A stretch of 49,129 bases of DNA from an uncultured Chloroflexota bacterium (GTDB lineage Bacteria > Chloroflexota > Anaerolineae > UBA4142 > SHND01), in contig CALMZO010000238.1 of the NCBI GenBank assembly GCA_937870825.1, positions 1 through 49,129 on the forward strand. Direction: 5' to 3'. Position 1 is the stretch's first letter. Each line of letters begins with the position of its first letter. The notes beneath the pieces were generated by a model. It saw nothing but the letters and a program-made list of their open reading frames with translations, had not been told where the DNA came from and ran no database searches. Position numbers and translations under genes: made by a program. This document shows positions 46,657 through 49,129 of this stretch, piece after piece.

Positions 46657-49129
46657 ATGTCGAACTTTAACGAACTTGCAAAAATTCTCGCGCACGAACA
46701 AAAAAGTGGTTGCAAAAATTCGAGCGTGATTGGCGGGGTTGAAAAATTTGTCGAAAACTGGGCGCAGCGCACGCGCAATGCAGAAAACGGCGCGGGCGTC
46801 CAACAAGTTTTGGATGCGCTCAACGGCTATGCCCAAGCCGAACCAACACAACGCAACGCAATGATTCAACGCGCGGTCAGTGCCGCGCGGCAATTTGACA
46901 CCAAGCCGCCGCGTCCTGCCGCACAACCAAAACGCGAACCACCGCGCCCGCCTGCTCCACAAAAAAAATCACCCGCGCCCTTGCCCATTGAGCTGCGCCA
47001 AGAAAATTCGCCGCTACCCGCATCCGAACCCATTCCCGAACTGGACGAAGACGACGAACCGATTCCATCGCAGCCGATGCGCGTCGATTTTGGACTCGAC
47101 GCGCCCGTCACGAAATTACAAGGCGTTGGCGGCGTCAAAGGCAAACAGTTGGAACGACTGGGCGTCGAAACGATTCGCGATTTGTTGTATCACTTTCCGC
47201 GCGATTACCGTCCCGTCAAGAAAATCAGCGAACTGATGTACGGTGACAATGCCACCATCATCGCGCAAGTGTCACACATCAACGATTACAAAACGCGCAA
47301 CGGCTTTCACATCACCGACATTGTGTTGATGGACCCGACGGGCGGCATCACCGCGAAATTTTTCAAGCAGCCATGGGTGGCAAAACAACTGCGCCCGCGT
47401 CAATTCGTCGTCGTCAGCGGCAAAGTGGACCGTGACCTCAACAAACTTTCGTTCAAGTCACCGGAATACGAACCGCTCACGCGCGAGTTGCAGCGCTTGC
47501 TCGATACCGCGCATGTGTATCCGGTGTATCCGTTGACCGAAGGCGTCAAAGCGAAATGGCTGCGCGCCACCGAACGCGAAGTGGTGCGCTTTTGGGCGGA
47601 CAAGGTTGTTGACCCGCTGCCCGCGACGTTGCGTCACACCGCGCAGTTGATGCCCTTGAACGACGCGCTGCGCGAGATTCATTTCCCGAGTTCGATGGGA
47701 CGCATGGAGGACGCGCGGCATCGTTTCGCGTTCGAAGAATTGTTGTACATCCAACTTGGCGTTTTTCGTCAGCGCAAGAAATGGCGGCAAGAACCATCGC
47801 GCCCGTTAAAGATTGAAAATGATTTTCTCGCGCGGTACGAAGCGGGTTTGCCGTTTCCTCTAACGGGCGCGCAAAAACGCGCGATTGGCGAAATCTTTTC
47901 GGACATCCAAGACAGCGCACCGATGAGTCGTTTGTTGCAAGGTGACGTAGGCGCGGGAAAAACGGTTGTCGCGCTCGCGGCGCTGCTGGTCGCGGTGATG
48001 AACGGCACGCAGGCGGTGTTGATGGCGCCGACGGAAATTCTCGCAGAGCAGCATTACAAAACCATCAACAACATTTTGCCCGCCCTCGCCGAGAAATTGG
48101 GCATCCAGCCGCGCGTGAAATTGCTCATCGGCAGTTTGAGGCAAAAAGAAAAACTCGCGGCGCAGCAGGAAATTTCCGAAGGGCACGTTGACATTGCGAT
48201 TGGCACGCACGCGTTGATTCAAGAAGCGGTGCGTTTTCAAAATTTGTCGCTCGCGGTGGTTGATGAGCAGCATCGCTTTGGCGTGGGACAACGTTCTGCG
48301 TTGCGGCAAAAGGGATACAACCCACACATCCTTGTCATGTCCGCGACGCCGATTCCGCGCACGCTCGCACTCACGGTGTACGGCGACCTCGACCTTTCGA
48401 TTCTCGACGAGATGCCGCCGGGGCGCACGCCGATTATGACCAAGTGGCTCGAACCAAAAGAACGCGAACGCGCGTACATGTTCATTCGCAAACAAATCAG
48501 CGAAGGACGGCAAGCATTCGTCATTTGTCCGTTGATTCAAGAATCGGAAGCGATTGATGCGAAAGCGGCGGTGGAGGAATACGAGCGCTTGAGCAATGAA
48601 ATTTATCCCGATTTGCGCGTGGGTCTGATTCACGGCAAACTGCGTCCTGCCGAAAAAGACGCGGTGATGAATGAATTTCGTGACCACACTGTTGACATTC
48701 TCGTTGCCACCTCTGTCGTTGAAGTGGGAATTGATGTGCCGAACGCGACGGTCATGTTGATTGAAGGGGCAGACCGTTTTGGCCTGGCACAATTGCATCA
48801 ATTTCGCGGACGCGTCGGACGCGGCGCGCATCAATCGTACGCGATGCTCCTCGCAGACAAATCGGGTTCGACGAGCGATGAACGCTTGAAAGTGATTGAA
48901 CAAACGCAGGACGGCTTCAAACTCGCGGAAGCGGATTTGCTCTTGCGCGGACCCGGCGAATTTTTTGGCACAAAACAATCCGGGCTGCCCGACCTCAAAG
49001 TCGCGCAGTTAACGGATGTAAAATTACTCGAGCACGCGCGCACGGTGGCGCAAGAAATTTTTGAACGCGACCCGGAATTTTCGCAGCCCGAAAATCAATT
49101 ACTGAAAAAAGGGATGAATGAGTTTTGGA
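46657..49129 (+). CDS. recG: ATP-dependent DNA helicase RecG, 3' end cut by the window edge
   Basis: 824 codons from ATG 46657, still open at the right edge, almost complete judging from the position of the last motifs. The N-terminal 145 residues are an extra helical and Pro/Lys-rich extension (QPKREPPRPPAPQKKSPAPL). Then the wedge domain begins (KLQGVGGVKGKQLERLGVET, RDLLYHFPRDYRPVKK). Helicase motifs: Walker A GDVGAGKT at about 429-436, DEQH box at about 536-539, ATPIPRT, ATSVVEVGIDVPNATVML, QLHQFRGRVGRGAHQSY. It remodels stalled replication forks and Holliday junctions. The start was chosen because it is the first ATG after the VOC gene. Confidence 0.94.
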   Translation, partial: MSNFNELAKILAHEQKSGCKNSSVIGGVEKFVENWAQRTRNAENGAGVQQVLDALNGYAQAEPTQRNAMIQRAVSAARQFDTKPPRPAAQPKREPPRPPAPQKKSPAPLPIELRQENSPLPASEPIPELDEDDEPIPSQPMRVDFGLDAPVTKLQGVGGVKGKQLERLGVETIRDLLYHFPRDYRPVKKISELMYGDNATIIAQVSHINDYKTRNGFHITDIVLMDPTGGITAKFFKQPWVAKQLRPRQFVVVSGKVDRDLNKLSFKSPEYEPLTRELQRLLDTAHVYPVYPLTEGVKAKWLRATEREVVRFWADKVVDPLPATLRHTAQLMPLNDALREIHFPSSMGRMEDARHRFAFEELLYIQLGVFRQRKKWRQEPSRPLKIENDFLARYEAGLPFPLTGAQKRAIGEIFSDIQDSAPMSRLLQGDVGAGKTVVALAALLVAVMNGTQAVLMAPTEILAEQHYKTINNILPALAEKLGIQPRVKLLIGSLRQKEKLAAQQEISEGHVDIAIGTHALIQEAVRFQNLSLAVVDEQHRFGVGQRSALRQKGYNPHILVMSATPIPRTLALTVYGDLDLSILDEMPPGRTPIMTKWLEPKERERAYMFIRKQISEGRQAFVICPLIQESEAIDAKAAVEEYERLSNEIYPDLRVGLIHGKLRPAEKDAVMNEFRDHTVDILVATSVVEVGIDVPNATVMLIEGADRFGLAQLHQFRGRVGRGAHQSYAMLLADKSGSTSDERLKVIEQTQDGFKLAEADLLLRGPGEFFGTKQSGLPDLKVAQLTDVKLLEHARTVAQEIFERDPEFSQPENQLLKKGMNEFW

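Noticed and set aside
1..49129. A prophage or integrative element around the FtsK-like gene
   Set aside because: No integrase, att-like repeats, tRNA target, capsid, portal or relaxase genes are visible in the window.

Overview
The window is bacterial chromosome, densely coded on both strands, with moderately high G+C and very many GCGC/CGCG words. It is most consistent with a Chloroflexota genome, probably Anaerolineae-like. That is an inference from several things seen together: tandem ECF sigma/anti-sigma pairs with DUF5667-type domains, LexA-type operators of the form GAAC-N4-GTTC, a zinc-ribbon ribosomal protein L28, an Asp23/FakA/DegV/DegV/RecG run, frequent GTG and TTG starts, and several small proteins of the kind seen in that phylum. 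No rRNA, tRNA, CRISPR array, transposase or phage structural gene was found. Most of the window is core genome; the more accessory parts lie at about 1.8-6.6 kb, 13.3-15.9 kb and 26.8-36.4 kb.

Layout. 0-1.7 kb: a truncated phosphoribosyltransferase and an MFS transporter (minus strand). 1.8-3.6 kb: small secreted or membrane proteins of unknown function and a possible gene remnant. 3.7-6.6 kb: a minus-strand operon with 4-base overlaps at every junction: histidine kinase, secreted N-terminal protein, glycosidase-like protein (these two may be one frameshifted gene) and a NarL-type response regulator. 6.8-11.2 kb: Lon protease, a small membrane protein and a Schlafen/AlbA-type ATP-binding regulator. 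11.2-13.3 kb: an SPFH/band 7 protein and a TPR-like partner (minus). 13.3-14.0 kb: a non-coding region with a highly self-complementary 207-base element, a near-ideal promoter and a C10 tract. 14.0-15.9 kb: a LuxR-type regulator lacking the phosphoacceptor Asp, and two secreted proteins, one frameshifted. 15.9-26.4 kb: a long minus-strand block with a VIT/VWA protein, M28 peptidase lipoprotein, two glycosyltransferase-type proteins, TsaC/Sua5, PrmC, PrfA and MurJ. 26.5 kb: rpsT.

26.85-31.1 kb is the most unusual region. A promoter overlapped by LexA-type operators drives seven genes ending at a strong terminator: a LexA-like repressor whose Ser/Lys autocleavage dyad and Ala-Gly cleavage site are all missing, a Cys-rich protein, an FtsK-like ATPase, a small membrane protein, a DUF6504-like protein, an SRPBCC protein and a 75-residue protein. 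I propose it as a candidate undescribed DNA-damage-linked or DNA-handling module. 31.2-36.4 kb (minus) holds a triple DUF5666 protein and two paralogous ECF sigma/anti-sigma cassettes whose anti-sigma tails carry opposite charge (Arg-rich versus Asp-rich).

36.5-49.1 kb is mostly plus-strand housekeeping: LACC1/YlmD family protein, YggS, YggT, a HAD phosphatase, a YugP-type zinc peptidase, RlmN, Rpe (convergent with minus-strand L28; the two share one terminator palindrome), Asp23, the fatty-acid kinase FakA with two FakB/DegV proteins, a frameshifted glyoxalase-family gene and RecG, which runs off the right edge.

Two genome-wide features recur. Many intergenic gaps carry short tandem or inverted word repeats, a different word in each gap. 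There are also four probable frameshifts, at 5.14, 15.58, 20.93 and 46.32 kb, which could be real decay, programmed events or assembly indels.
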